Source: PALSA-600 sp963842335 (GTDB lineage Bacteria > Actinomycetota > Thermoleophilia > Gaiellales > Gaiellaceae). From it: DNA of 64,000 bases. Position numbers and translations under genes: made by a program. The stretch spans positions 62,001 to 126,000 of the forward strand of contig CAWJGF010000028.1 in the NCBI GenBank assembly GCA_963842335.1, in the 5' to 3' direction. Positions 7,993 to 19,567 of the stretch are shown here, piece after piece. The number at the start of each line of letters is the position of its first letter. Position 1 is the first letter of the stretch. The notes under the pieces were generated by a model that saw only the letters and a list, made by a program, of their open reading frames with translations, had not been told where the DNA came from and did not search any database.

Positions 7993-9181
7993 ATGGCCGC
8001 CCGGCGGCGGCCGGTCCGACCGAGCGGCCGATCACTCCGGCGACTGCGATCAGCGTCAGAAGGTACGGCAGCGCCTGGAACAGCGTCCCCCACTGGTCGC
8101 CATATGCCGCCGGCAGGCGGTCGGCGAGCGCACTCGAGAAGCCAAAGAGGAGCGCCGCCGCCCAGGCGTTGAACGGCTTCCATTTGCCGAAGATGAGCGC
8201 TGCGAGGCCGATGAAGCCGATCCCGTTCGTCATGCCCTGGTTGAACGAGTGCACGAAGCCGAGCGACAGATACGCACCACCCATCGCTGCGATCGCCCCG
8301 GACGAGATGACGGCGATGTACCGCACCTTCGACACCGAGATGCCAACGGTGTCGGCCGCGCGCGGATGCTCGCCGACCGAGCGAAGACGTAGGCCGGGCC
8401 GCATTCGGAAGACGAAGACATAGGTCGCAACGAGCAGCGCGAACGACAGCCAGATCATGAGGTTGAGCTGGCCGAAGATCGGTCCGATGAGTGTCCAGTT
8501 CTGCAGGAAGTGGAGGTGGATGTCCGGGATTCCGTAGTCCTGGACGTTACCCGGAGTCCCGGTGTCCCGGAACTTGTCCACGAACAGGTATCCCGTGATG
8601 CCGAGCGCCAGGAAGTTGAGCGCGGTACCCGAGATTATCTGGTCGACCTTGAAGGTGATGGCCCAAACGGCGTGGACCGCGGCGAGCGCCATGCCGGCCA
8701 ATGCCGCTGCGACGAGTCCGACCATCCAGGCAAATTCGCCGGCCCACGGATGCGCCCAGATCGCACCCCAGATCCCGAAGAACGCCCCGGTGAGCAGCAT
8801 TCCCTCGAGGGCAACGTTGATGACGCCACTGCGCTCGCAGTAGAGGCCGCCGATTGCGGCAAAGGTGAGAGGCGTCGCGTAGCGCAATGTGGCTCCGCCG
8901 AGTGTCCCCCACACGACGACGCTGTCCAGGTGCGCCGACGACGAACGGGTCGCGAGGACCCCGAAGGCGATTCCGAGTACGCCTGCGGCGATCGCCCCTC
9001 CCCCCGCCCGGCGTGCCTCGCGCGACGCTGCCCAGATGCCGGCCGCGATCGCGAGCATGCCGAGGACGATCGGCAGGACTTCGGTGCGGGCCGCCAGCGG
9101 CGGCAGCGCGAGCCAGAATGCGAGGCACCCCACCGTGATCCCGGCGATGCCCACCGCCTTCGGTTGAGTCCAGCGGCTCAT
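7979..9181 (-). CDS. BMP-type ABC transporter permease, second pair (YufQ/NupQ-like)
   Basis: A 400-residue integral membrane protein of the BPD_transp_2 family, with about ten hydrophobic helices. Hallmarks are GLYCERSGVINVALEGMLL near the middle and VGEHPRAADTVGI in the cytoplasmic coupling loop. It is a close paralogue of the permease at 11390-12601. The ATG overlaps the stop of its partner permease (ATGA at 9178-9181), implying coupled translation. No separate ATPase gene accompanies this pair, so it probably uses the ATPase at 13818-15341. Confidence 0.88.
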   Translation of the reverse strand: MSRWTQPKAVGIAGITVGCLAFWLALPPLAARTEVLPIVLGMLAIAAGIWAASREARRAGGGAIAAGVLGIAFGVLATRSSSAHLDSVVVWGTLGGATLRYATPLTFAAIGGLYCERSGVINVALEGMLLTGAFFGIWGAIWAHPWAGEFAWMVGLVAAALAGMALAAVHAVWAITFKVDQIISGTALNFLALGITGYLFVDKFRDTGTPGNVQDYGIPDIHLHFLQNWTLIGPIFGQLNLMIWLSFALLVATYVFVFRMRPGLRLRSVGEHPRAADTVGISVSKVRYIAVISSGAIAAMGGAYLSLGFVHSFNQGMTNGIGFIGLAALIFGKWKPFNAWAAALLFGFSSALADRLPAAYGDQWGTLFQALPYLLTLIAVAGVIGRSVGPAAAGRPYVKQ

Positions 9182-10446
9182 GCGCGCCTCCGGCGGCGAA
9201 GCCACGTCCAGAGGGCGCCGAGATTGAGCCCGACGAACAGCACGACGAGCCCCTGGATGATGATCGTGAGGTTGCCGGCGAGATCGGGACGGAAGATGCT
9301 CGGGTCGAGTTGCCGGCTCGAAGTGCCGGTGATCAACGAGCCGAAGAGCAGCGAGGCAAACCCGATGCCGACCGCCGTGTTCCGCCCGAGCAGCGCCGCT
9401 GCGAGCCCGATGAATCCGATCTGGCTCGCCTGGATGTCGGCCGGCCCGACCTGGTACTCCCAGCCGGTCACGTCGATTGCTCCCGCGAGGCCCGCAAACG
9501 CGCCGCCGATCGCCATCGCGAGGAAGAGGTGCCGCGCCACCGAGATACCGCTGTAGCGCGCCGCCTCCGGATTGAACCCGACTGCCCGCACCGCGAAGCC
9601 GAGGGTGGTGCGGTTCACGACGACCCAGTAGAAGACGAGCATCGCAAGCGCGATGAAGATGCCGATCGAAAGGCCCTGGAGAAGCTTCGGCCCCCAGAAG
9701 ACCGGGAGCTTCGCGGCATCGACGATCGTGGTCGAGACCGGGATCGATGCCACCGATCCCTGCAACGGACCGCCCTCGCCGACGAGGTAGGAGCCAACCC
9801 AGATCGCGATCCAGTTGAGCATGATCGTGGAGATCACCTCGTGGGCCCCGACCGTCGCCTTCAGGAACCCGGCGATGCCCGCCCAGACGGCGCCCGCGAG
9901 GGCGCCGGCGACGAGGCACAGGGACACATGCAGCCACGGGGCGAGCGCCGTGAGCGACGAACCGAGCCAGACCGCGAAGAGCGTCCCGACGATGTACTGG
10001 CCCTGGCCGCCGATGTTGAACAGCCCGCAGCGGAACGCGAAGGCGACCGCGAGCGCCGTCAGGATGATCGGCGCCGTCAGAAGCAGCGTCTCCTGGAGGT
10101 TCGTCGCGGCGACCGAGCCCGTGTCCCACGGGAACCACATGTGAGCGGTCGCGAACGGGATCCGGGCCGAGTAGTTGCCCACGTGGAAGAACCAGCCGAT
10201 GCCGCTGCCGGTGAAGATCGCGTGGTAGACGCGGAGGGGGCTCTTGCCGGTGAGCGCCACGACGAGGCCGCCCATCGCGAACGCGACGGCGGTTGTCAGA
10301 ACTGGCGCGACGATGCCCGCGAGGCCGCCGCGGAAGCTCGAGGCGAAGTGCTGCTGAGGCGTGGGCGAGACGCCCGCCTCAGGCTCCTGGTCGAGCTCGT
10401 CGTGAAACGACTCTGGCTCCAGGTCGTCGTTCTCGAAGTCGCTCAC
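9178..10446 (-). CDS. BMP-type ABC transporter permease, second pair (YufP/NupP-like)
   Basis: A 422-residue membrane permease. It has an acidic cytosolic N-terminus of about 50 residues, then about ten helices. Family signatures are FRCGLFNIGGQGQY, ATVGAHEVISTIMLNWIA and RAVGFNPEAARYSGI. I take the GTG at 10446 as the start; an upstream in-frame ATG would add low-complexity sequence lying over the preceding lipoprotein gene. It is a paralogue of the permease at 12598-13821 and forms a heterodimer pair with the next gene. Confidence 0.87.
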   Translation of the reverse strand: MSDFENDDLEPESFHDELDQEPEAGVSPTPQQHFASSFRGGLAGIVAPVLTTAVAFAMGGLVVALTGKSPLRVYHAIFTGSGIGWFFHVGNYSARIPFATAHMWFPWDTGSVAATNLQETLLLTAPIILTALAVAFAFRCGLFNIGGQGQYIVGTLFAVWLGSSLTALAPWLHVSLCLVAGALAGAVWAGIAGFLKATVGAHEVISTIMLNWIAIWVGSYLVGEGGPLQGSVASIPVSTTIVDAAKLPVFWGPKLLQGLSIGIFIALAMLVFYWVVVNRTTLGFAVRAVGFNPEAARYSGISVARHLFLAMAIGGAFAGLAGAIDVTGWEYQVGPADIQASQIGFIGLAAALLGRNTAVGIGFASLLFGSLITGTSSRQLDPSIFRPDLAGNLTIIIQGLVVLFVGLNLGALWTWLRRRRRA

Positions 10447-10459
10447 AGGCGGCCGGACC

Positions 10460-11353
10460 CTACCCCGCCGGTCGCCGGCTGCTCGCGAGGTCTTGCGCCG
10501 CGGTCCGCGCAAGCACCGTCGTCGCTTCCGAGATCCGCGGGTCGAGCGCGCCGATTCCGATCGCGCCGCTTGACACTCCGAACACGATGTCTTCGCCGCC
10601 ATGGAACACCCCTGTCGCAGCATCCCGCGCGACGAGGTTCGCGGCGACGCCCGGGAACTGGAAATCGCCGAGCTGGAGACCTGGGACGTTCAACTGGTGC
10701 GCTCCCGCAATCGCGGCCCGAGCGCAGAGGCCTCCGTGTGCCATCACAAACGTGGCGCCCCGCGCGATCGCTGTCAGCGCGGCTTCCTTGCAGCGCGCAG
10801 GAATCGAGCGCGACCACTCGTCGAGGATGACCGCGGCCGGCAGCGCGCGATGGACGCCGCGTGCGTAGGCAGTTGCCAGCGGCCGCTCCTGTGGGCCGAC
10901 CCAGGCGACACGGGGCTTCGTGCCGCCCGCGTCGGCGGCGGCATACCCCGCCACGAGGCCTGCGAGCGTCGCGGCCTGATTGTCGCCGAGGACGAGGCCG
11001 ACCAGGTTCGGGGCTCGATCCCCCATCGTGCTCGCGCCGACGAGCGCAAAGTGGGAAGCGGGGTGCGAACGTGCCGCCGCGGCGACGGCTGCAAGGCTTG
11101 TCGCTCGAGCCGCGACGACGACGAGTGGCGCGTCCGCCACCCGGGCGAGCGTTCCATGCTCGGCCGCGGCACCGGTGACGTCAACCGTGAGGGGCCCGAC
11201 GACGCCGATTCGCAGATCGGCGCTGGAAGCCTCCCGGGTCGCGGTCGTCCTGGTCGCGACGGTGGTCGCCGGGGTGGTGGTGGCCTTGCGGGTGCCGCCG
11301 CATCCCGCCGCGAGCAGCGCGAAAACGAGGCCGAATGCCGCAGCCGTCCGCAT
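10460..11353 (-). CDS. BMP-family-like substrate-binding lipoprotein (divergent)
   Basis: A 297-residue lipoprotein with a signal peptide ending in the lipobox LLAAGC, cut before Cys18, followed by a Thr-rich linker. The mature part has a periplasmic-binding-protein pattern (LRIGVVGPL, VLGDNQAATLAGLVAGY, GTKPRVAWVG). It is much diverged from the main BMP protein at 15422-16468, with weak N-terminal lobe similarity. Its place between two permease pairs suggests a second ligand specificity for the same importer. Confidence 0.7.
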   Translation of the reverse strand: MRTAAAFGLVFALLAAGCGGTRKATTTPATTVATRTTATREASSADLRIGVVGPLTVDVTGAAAEHGTLARVADAPLVVVAARATSLAAVAAAARSHPASHFALVGASTMGDRAPNLVGLVLGDNQAATLAGLVAGYAAADAGGTKPRVAWVGPQERPLATAYARGVHRALPAAVILDEWSRSIPARCKEAALTAIARGATFVMAHGGLCARAAIAGAHQLNVPGLQLGDFQFPGVAANLVARDAATGVFHGGEDIVFGVSSGAIGIGALDPRISEATTVLARTAAQDLASSRRPAG

Positions 11354-11389
11354 CAGCGAGAAGGGTCCGTGTGCCGTAAGGCGCGCAAG

Positions 11390-12601
11390 CTACTGCTTGC
11401 GGTACGGCTTGCCATCCGCCGCCGGCGGAATCGTGCGCCCGATGACGCCTGCGACGGCGATCAGCGTCAAGACGTAGGGCAGCACGTTGAAGAGCGTCGA
11501 CGCGGAGGGAGAGTAGACCTGGAGGCGCAAGGCGACCGCGCTCGAGAACCCGAAGAGCAGCGCTGCCGCGAACGCCCCTGCCGGGCGCCAGTTGCCGAAG
11601 ATCATCGCGGCGAGCGCGATGAATCCGCGGCCCTCCGTCATGTTGTCGGTGAACGTGCCGCCGCCGAAGCCGTCCGAGAGGTACACGCCCCCCGCCGCAG
11701 CCAAGACGCCAGAGAGCACGACGGCGCCGTAACGGACCGCGTAGACGTTGATGCCGACCGTGTCCGCGGCCCGTGGATGCTCGCCGCACGCGCGGATCCG
11801 CAGGCCGATCGGCGTCTTGAAGACGACGATGTACGAGACGATCACGAGCAGGAAGCTCATCCAGATCATCAGACTGAGGTTGCCGATCGCCGGGCCGAGG
11901 AAGTGCAACCCGGAGATCCACGGGAGCTTGATGTTCGGGATCGTCGAGACGCCCTGCGAGACGTAGTTCCCGTGGTAGAGCTGGAAGAAGAAGTAGCCCG
12001 TGATGCCGAGCGCAAGAAAGTTCACTGCCGTCCCGCCGACGATCTGATCTGCACGAAGATGGATCGCGAAGTACGCGTAGACGAGGGCCAGCGCTCCGCC
12101 GGCGGCCATCCCGACGAGCATCCCCACGATCCAGCTGCCGCCCTTGTCGGCGCCCCAGACGCCCCAGAACGCGCCCATCAGCATCATGCCCTCGAGGCCG
12201 ATGTTCACAACGCCGCTTCGCTCGGAGAACATGCCCCCGATCGCGCCGAACACGAGTGGAGTCGCGAACGCGAACGTCTGCGCGAGGAGCGAGGCGTTGA
12301 AGACGATGTTCAGGTTCCCGACACTCGATCGCGTGGCGAGCAGGCCGAGCCCGATCCCGATCAGGCCGGCGGCGACGGCGCCGAGGCCCAACCGCCGTCT
12401 GCCCCGGCTGACGGTGGCGATGCCGAACATCACCGCGAAGATCCCGATGACGATGGGCAACGTCGGGGTCCGCGTCTGGATCGGTGGGATCCCCGTGAAC
12501 GCCGCGAGGACTCCGAGTGCCATCCCGATGTAGCCACTGATGGCGGGGTTGCGGAACCACCGGTTGAGCGGGTTTCTGGGGGCCTGCGAGGCCCAGCTCA
12601 C
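11390..12601 (-). CDS. BMP-type ABC transporter permease, first pair (YufQ/NupQ-like)
   Basis: A 403-residue BPD_transp_2 permease starting at GTG. It has the signature GGMFSERSGVVNIGLEGMML and the coupling loop ACGEHPRAADTVGI. The GTG overlaps the stop of the partner permease gene (GTGA at 12598-12601). Together with that partner it forms the membrane channel of a nucleoside-type (or related small-molecule) importer. The paralogue is at 7979-9181. Confidence 0.88.
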   Translation of the reverse strand: MSWASQAPRNPLNRWFRNPAISGYIGMALGVLAAFTGIPPIQTRTPTLPIVIGIFAVMFGIATVSRGRRRLGLGAVAAGLIGIGLGLLATRSSVGNLNIVFNASLLAQTFAFATPLVFGAIGGMFSERSGVVNIGLEGMMLMGAFWGVWGADKGGSWIVGMLVGMAAGGALALVYAYFAIHLRADQIVGGTAVNFLALGITGYFFFQLYHGNYVSQGVSTIPNIKLPWISGLHFLGPAIGNLSLMIWMSFLLVIVSYIVVFKTPIGLRIRACGEHPRAADTVGINVYAVRYGAVVLSGVLAAAGGVYLSDGFGGGTFTDNMTEGRGFIALAAMIFGNWRPAGAFAAALLFGFSSAVALRLQVYSPSASTLFNVLPYVLTLIAVAGVIGRTIPPAADGKPYRKQ

Positions 12602-13817
12602 GACGGGACCCCGGCGCTCGTCGGTCTCGCCTTCGAACGGAACCTTCCGCGGGCGCCCCAGACCGAGAGGATCAGCACGTCGGCGCCGACGAACAGGACG
12701 ACGAGCCCCTGGATCATGTAGGTGAGGTTGCCGGCGAGCGACGGGTCGATGACATTCGACGACAGACCGTGCGTCGTGCCGAAGAGAAGCCCGCCGAAGA
12801 GCAGGGCACCGAACCCGACACCGACCGCGGTGTTTCGTCCGAGCAGCGCAACGGCGATGCCGAGGAAGCCGACGGAGCTCACCGGGATGTCGGAGGTCCC
12901 GAAGTGGTAGAGGTACCCGAGCATGTCGAGCGCGCCGGCCAGGCCGGCGAACGCGCCGGAGATCGCCATCGCCCGAATCAGGTTCTTCTTCACGCTGATC
13001 CCGCCGTAGGCCGCTGCCTCCGGGTTGAAGCCGACGGCGCGCACCTCGTAGCCCAGCGTCGTCCGGTTGAGGAGCAACGCGAAGACGACGAGCGCCGCGA
13101 TTGCGACGAAGAACGCGACGTCGAGGCCCTGCAGTCCCTGCACTCCCCAGAACACCGGCAGCTGTGCGCTTGCCGCAACGTCGTTCGAGATCGGGACGGA
13201 GCTGTTCGCCGAGTTCTGCAGCGGACCGCCGTCACCGAAGAGCCAGATGCCGACCCAGATCGCGATCCAGTTGAGCATGATCGTGGAGATCACCTCGTGT
13301 GCGCCGACCGTCGCCTTCAGGAACCCGGCGATCCCCGCCCAGGCGGCACCCGCCAGGGTGGCGCCGGCGACCGCGATGAGGATGTGCGGCAGCGGGCTCA
13401 TCCCGGCGAGGTCGTACCCGAGCCAGTTGGCGACGTACAGGCCGACGAGGTACTGCCCCTGGCCGCCGATGTTGAACATCCCGCAGCGGAATGCAAAGGC
13501 CACGGCCAGCCCGCAGAGGATCAGCGTGGTCGTCTGCAGAAGCGTCTGGGAGAGGTTGTACGCGGCCGTCGAGGCGATATCCGTCGTCGGATGGAAGATC
13601 CAGTTCAGACCGGCGCCGTTGAAGATGTCCCGGTAGGCGAGCAGCGGGTTGTGGCCCGTCGCGAGCACGACAACTCCGCCGATGAGGAACGCGAGGACGC
13701 CCGTGAATACCGGCACGGCGATCCCACCGGCCCGTTGCTTGAGGGCGAAACGCGCCGCCATCGTGCCGGTCTCGGCAGCCTCCTCCGGAGTCTCGGGCGG
13801 TGCCGTCGGATCCGTGC

Positions 13818-13821
<4 letters not shown>
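12598..13821 (-). CDS. BMP-type ABC transporter permease, first pair (YufP/NupP-like)
   Basis: A 407-residue permease starting at a GTG that overlaps the ATPase stop (GTGA at 13818-13821). Signatures are FRCGMFNIGGQGQY and TVGAHEVISTIMLNWIA, plus a coupling-loop motif RAVGFNPEAAAYGGI. About ten hydrophobic helices follow a short acidic cytosolic leader. It is the paralogue of the permease at 9178-10446. Confidence 0.88.
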
Positions 13822-15341
<1,520 letters not shown>

Positions 15342-15366
15342 CGCGGAGCATCCTAAAACAGAAGCA

Positions 15367-15395
15367 AAAAGGGCGGGCACATGGCCCGCCCTTTT
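15367..15395 (-). terminator. Intrinsic terminator between the binding-protein and ATPase genes
   Basis: A perfect 12-bp inverted repeat (AAAAGGGCGGGC, 5-nt loop, GCCCGCCCTTTT) lies 27 bp after the BMP binding-protein stop and 26 bp before the ATPase start. Read on the minus strand, the stem is followed by TTTTT. Partial read-through here would give much more binding protein than membrane components, a usual need in ABC importers. Confidence 0.88.
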
Positions 15396-15421
15396 CGCCT
15401 ACCACGTTTTCTTCGTGCGAC

Positions 15422-16468
15422 CTAAAGGCCGGTCGGGATCTTCAGCTTGCCGGCGATGATCTTCGCCTTGTAGCTATTCATCAGCGTGATCCACGACTTC
15501 GGAACCGAAGGGTTGATCTTGCCGACGCCCATGCCGCCGTTCTTCAGGTCGAACACCAAGTCGGTGCCACCCTTGAACTTGCCGGCCTTGGCCTGCTGGA
15601 TCGCGTCATAGACACCGTTGTCCACGCGCTTGACACCGCTCGTCAGGACGCGGGGCGAGACGTTGTACTGGTCGACGTCGACGCCGATGCCCCAGAGCTT
15701 CGCGTCCGCAGCCGCCTTCAGCGTGCCGAGACCGCAACCGCCTGCCACCTGGAACAGGACCTTCGCACCCTGCGAGATCTCGTTCTCGGCGACCGTCTGG
15801 CACTTGTCCGTCGCGACGAAGTCGTTCGAGTACTGCACCAGCACCTTCATGCCGGGCGCGACCTTGTCGACACAGGACTTGAAGCCCGCGATCCAGATGT
15901 CGACCGGCGGGATCTTGAGCCCACCGACGGCGCCAACGGTGTTGCCGCCCATCTTCTTGGCCATCTTGGCCGCGAGCACGCCGACGAGGCAGCCCGACTC
16001 GTTCGCGTTGTACGTCAGGCCTTCAACGTTCTTGAACGCCGGCAGCACGTTGCCCTTCTTGTCCGCGAACGGCGAGGTGTGCACCGTGTAGTCGGTGATC
16101 GCGAAGTCGACATTCGGGAACTTCTTCGCGTACGACGCCTCGGTGGGCGCGAGCAGGAAACCGGCTGCAACGACGAGCTTTGCACCCTTCCGAATCGCCG
16201 AGTTGAAGTTCGGCGCATAGTCACTCGTCGAGTTCGACTGCAGCGCAACCGTGTTGACCCCAAGCTTGGCCTTCGCATCGTTCAGGCCCTTCAGCTGGTT
16301 CTGGTTGAAGCCCTTATCGGTGAACTTGCCGATGTCGCTGACGAGCGCCGCAGTGAATGACGCCTTCTGCGTGGCCGGCGCCTTCGCTGCTCCGAAAGCG
16401 GTGGCCGAGACGACCACTGCCGCGAGTGCGATGACGCATGCCAGCATAATCCCGCGAGAAAACTTCAC
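15422..16468 (-). CDS. BMP-family substrate-binding protein (nucleoside-type ABC importer)
   Basis: A 348-residue secreted binding protein starting at GTG with a strong GAGGAGGG site. The signal peptide is about 27 residues (ending SATAFGA); no lipobox Cys is visible, so it may be cleaved by signal peptidase I. BMP hallmarks include TAALVSDIGKFTDKGFNQ, the segment NANESGCLVGVLAAKMAK and GIGVDVDQYN. BMP-family proteins in this context usually bind purine nucleosides. It is the first gene of the operon and is followed by a terminator. Confidence 0.9.
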   Translation of the reverse strand: MKFSRGIMLACVIALAAVVVSATAFGAAKAPATQKASFTAALVSDIGKFTDKGFNQNQLKGLNDAKAKLGVNTVALQSNSTSDYAPNFNSAIRKGAKLVVAAGFLLAPTEASYAKKFPNVDFAITDYTVHTSPFADKKGNVLPAFKNVEGLTYNANESGCLVGVLAAKMAKKMGGNTVGAVGGLKIPPVDIWIAGFKSCVDKVAPGMKVLVQYSNDFVATDKCQTVAENEISQGAKVLFQVAGGCGLGTLKAAADAKLWGIGVDVDQYNVSPRVLTSGVKRVDNGVYDAIQQAKAGKFKGGTDLVFDLKNGGMGVGKINPSVPKSWITLMNSYKAKIIAGKLKIPTGL

Positions 16469-16553
16469 TTACCCTCCTCTAATTGTCTGACCGGGGGGAC
16501 GTGCGTGGGTACCCTAACCCCTCCTACAGACGGCTTCCAGGCCCGCTGGTTAG

Positions 16554-18751
16554 TCAGTCCGCGGCCGGGAAGGCAGCGACGCGCTCGAGATCCAGCTCGG
16601 TGATGAGCACGCGGCGTGGTTTCGAGCCCTCGTACGGCGAGATGATCCCGCGGCGCTCGAGCATGTCGATCAGACGCCCCGCCCGCGTGTAGCCGACCCG
16701 CAAACGGCGTTGCAGCAGAGATACGCTCGCCGTCTGGGCCGTCACGACGACCTCGATCGCCTTGTCGAGCAGCGGATCCTCATCCGGATCGAAATCCCCG
16801 TCGTCGCCGTCAGCGTCCTCGGCGAAGACGACAGGGGTCTCCAGGAAGCTCTCGTCGATCACCTGCTCGCGCTGGGCCCGCGCCTGCTCCACCACCAGGG
16901 CGACTTCGTCCTCGGTCACATAGGCGCCCTGAACGCGCTGCAGGCGTGACGTGCCGAGCGGCTTGAAGAGCATGTCGCCCTGCCCGAGCAGGCTCTCGGC
17001 GCCGTTGGCATCGAGGATCACGCGCGAGTCGGTCTGCGACGAGACGGCGAACGCGATTCGAGACGGGACGTTCGCCTTGATCATGCCGGTGATCACGTCG
17101 ACTGACGGCCGCTGCGTTGCGAGCACCAGGTGGATGCCCACGGCGCGGGATTTCTGGGCGAGCCGGATGATGCAATCCTCGACCCCCTGCGGGCTGACCA
17201 TCATCAGGTCGGCGAGCTCGTCGATCACGACGAGCAGATAGGGAAGCTCCTCCTCCCCGCGCTTGCGGAAGGCGCGGTTCGCCTCGGGCAAGTTGCGGGC
17301 GCGCACCTGGCTCAGGCGCTCGTAGCGGCGCTCCATCTCGGTGACCACGTTCAGGAGAACCGCGGCCGCCTCCTTGGGGCTCGAGACAACAGGTGTCAGA
17401 AGGTGCGGAATCGACTCGTAGTAGTTGAGCTCGATCTTCTTCGGGTCGATGAGGATCATCCGCGCCTCGTCCGGTGTCGAGCGCAGCAGGATCGAGGTGA
17501 GGATCGCGTTGATGCACCCGGACTTGCCCGAGCCGGTGGTGCCGGCGATCAGGATGTGCGGCATGCGCGCGAGGTCGGCCCATACCGATGCGCCCGAGAT
17601 GTCCTTGCCGAGCCAGACGGACAACGGGCTCGCCGTCGCGGGGAGGTCGTCGTAGATGTCGCCCAGCGTGACGAGGTTTGGGCTCAGATTCGGCACCTCG
17701 ACCCCGACTGCCTGCTTCCCGGGAATCGGGGCGAGGATGCGGATCTCCGTCGTCGCGAGCGCGTAGCTCAGATCGTCCTTCAGGCCCGCGACCTTGCCGA
17801 CCTTCGTCCCGGGTGCGAGTTGGAGCTCGTAGCGGGTCACCCGCGGCCCGGCGATCTGGCCGATCACGGTCGCGTCGACGCCGAAGTTGGCGAGGCAGGT
17901 GACGAGCGCCTCGGCGACGCGCGCATTCGCCTCGGCATTCGGGCCCGTGCCGGGCTTCGACACGTTGAGCAGCGCGCGGTCGGGCAAGCTTGTACTCGGC
18001 GACGGATTTGCCGACGTCGAAGAGCGTCTCCTGCGTCTCGTTCGTCGCTACCTCATAGGGATCCGGGTCGCGGTTGAAGAGCAGCGGCGCAGGAGCCGAC
18101 ACCGTGTCGGAGACGAGATCCGGGTAGTCCTGCTTCACATCCACAGGGGGCTCGTGCCGTGACGGGAGCGGCGGTGGCGACCAGCGCCGCCGGCTCGACC
18201 ACCCGCTCGCGGCGGACGCGTGTATGGGCTGCGCGCATCGCGTGGCCGGAGCGGCGGAGAATCGCCCCCAGGCTTGCGCCGGTGAGGAACAGCACTCCAG
18301 CGATCGTCAGGAAGACGCCGAGAATCGTCGCGCCCGAGGAACCGAGGCCGAGGCCGACGAGCCGGGCAAGCTCCTGACCGAGCAGGCCGCCGTGGTCGGC
18401 CCCGAGCGTCAGCATCAGGCCGGTGAGCGCCACGGCGAGGCCGAGGCGAAAAGGACGCACGTCGACGAGCGCGCTCTTGGCCACGATCAGTGCGCCGAGC
18501 GGCACGAGCACGAGGGGCATCAGATACGCGGCGTCGCCGATGCCCCCGCGTACGAGGTCAGCCACCGGTCCGCCACTGAAGCCGAACCAGAGCACTGCGG
18601 CGAGGAAGACTCCGACCCCGGCCAGGCTGAGCCCGATCAGCTCGGGATGGTGGTGGGCCGCGCGGGAACGCCCCTTTCCCTTGCCGCGGCGCTTCCTGAT
18701 CCGCGCGGGGGTTTTCGGGGACGCCCTATGGACCCGCTTTTTCCGCGGCAT
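16554..18751 (-). CDS. ftsK: DNA translocase FtsK/SpoIIIE, with two apparent frameshifts
   Basis: A septal dsDNA translocase. The N-terminus (from MPRKKRVHR at 18751) is basic and followed by four or five transmembrane helices. The motor domain has Walker A GTTGSGKSG and Walker B LLVVIDELADLM, and the C-terminal winged-helix gamma domain includes VGYTRAGRLIDMLERRGI. The frame breaks twice: in a run of five G at 18146-18150, and near 17985-17990. Removing one base at each gives one ORF of about 731 residues, a normal length. The gene is therefore probably intact in the organism. Confidence 0.93.
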
Positions 18752-18786
18752 GCGGTGCCCTTCGCGCCCGGCGCGCCGCCTCCTCC

Positions 18787-19567
18787 CTATGGATGGCTGA
18801 ACGCCGCGCAGAGCATCCCGAAGTACGACGGCACCTCGTAGGAGAGCAACTCGGCCCGCCAACCGTCCTCGATCGCCCCGTCGAGCATCAGGAGCTGCCA
18901 GAAGCTGTCGGCTTTTGCGGCCACGGCGAACGCCGGATCCCACCCGCACAGCTCGGCGAGCCGGTTGCGGCGCACGAGCTCGACGATCCGGGCGTCGTAG
19001 TCCGCGGACTCGGGCGCGAACCCGTACGGGCCGTCTGCGCGTATGACCGTGGCCGTGGTCGGCGCTCGCGATCAGGGCCACGCGACGGTCGCCCGTCGCG
19101 GCGGCAAGCGCCGCGCCGGCCCGGACGTGCGCTTCATTCGACAGGGCGCGGCACGGCGAGACGACCACGGCGGGGGCGCGCATGAACCAGAGCGGAATCA
19201 GCGCGCCCCAGTCGAGCGGCATCGTCGAGGCACCCGCCGCGGTGGCCCCGAAAGTGAGGCCGGCTGCCGGCAAGCCGGCGTCGGCGAGCGAGCGGAGGCA
19301 CGCGTCGGCGAGCTCGGGATCGCCCGGGCCGTCGTACCGGGTATCGGCATCCGTCCACTGCGAGGCGTCTCCCGCCAGCCGTCCGGAGCGGACGACCGCG
19401 AACTCCTGGTCGAGGTGCGCGCCGTGCGGCGTCAGCACCACCACAGCCTCCGGTTTCTCGGCGGCGAACCGACGGCCGAGCTCCTCCATCGCTTTCCGAG
19501 TCGGAGCTTCGGGCTCGTCGAACACGGGTCCGCCGTGCGGAGCGATCGCCGCGAAGACGAGCGTCAT
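18787..19567 (-). CDS. LigB-like (class III extradiol dioxygenase-fold) protein, with an apparent frameshift
   Basis: The N-terminal part (from MTLVFAAIAPHGGPVF) and the C-terminal part (ending LSYEVPSYFGMLCAAF) lie in different frames. Removing one base near 19040-19047 joins them into about 259 residues. Conserved features of the LigB/MEMO fold are APHGG at residue 9-13, VVVLTPHG, and SADHGHGH, which supply metal-binding histidines. The biological substrate is unknown. It overlaps the nucleoside hydrolase stop by 4 nt (ATGA) and precedes ftsK by 35 bp. Confidence 0.72.

Noticed and set aside
10601..12721. Long plus-strand open frame over the permease genes
   Set aside because: Antisense shadow. 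The minus-strand permeases have strong family signatures.
16240..16280. Possible promoter elements near the BMP operon
   Set aside because: Short TA-rich matches inside coding sequence; the spacing to a -35 element is not supported.
17941..18160. Programmed ribosomal frameshifting in ftsK
   Set aside because: Two breaks close together, plus breaks in six other genes, fit base-calling errors better. I see no slippery site with a downstream structure.
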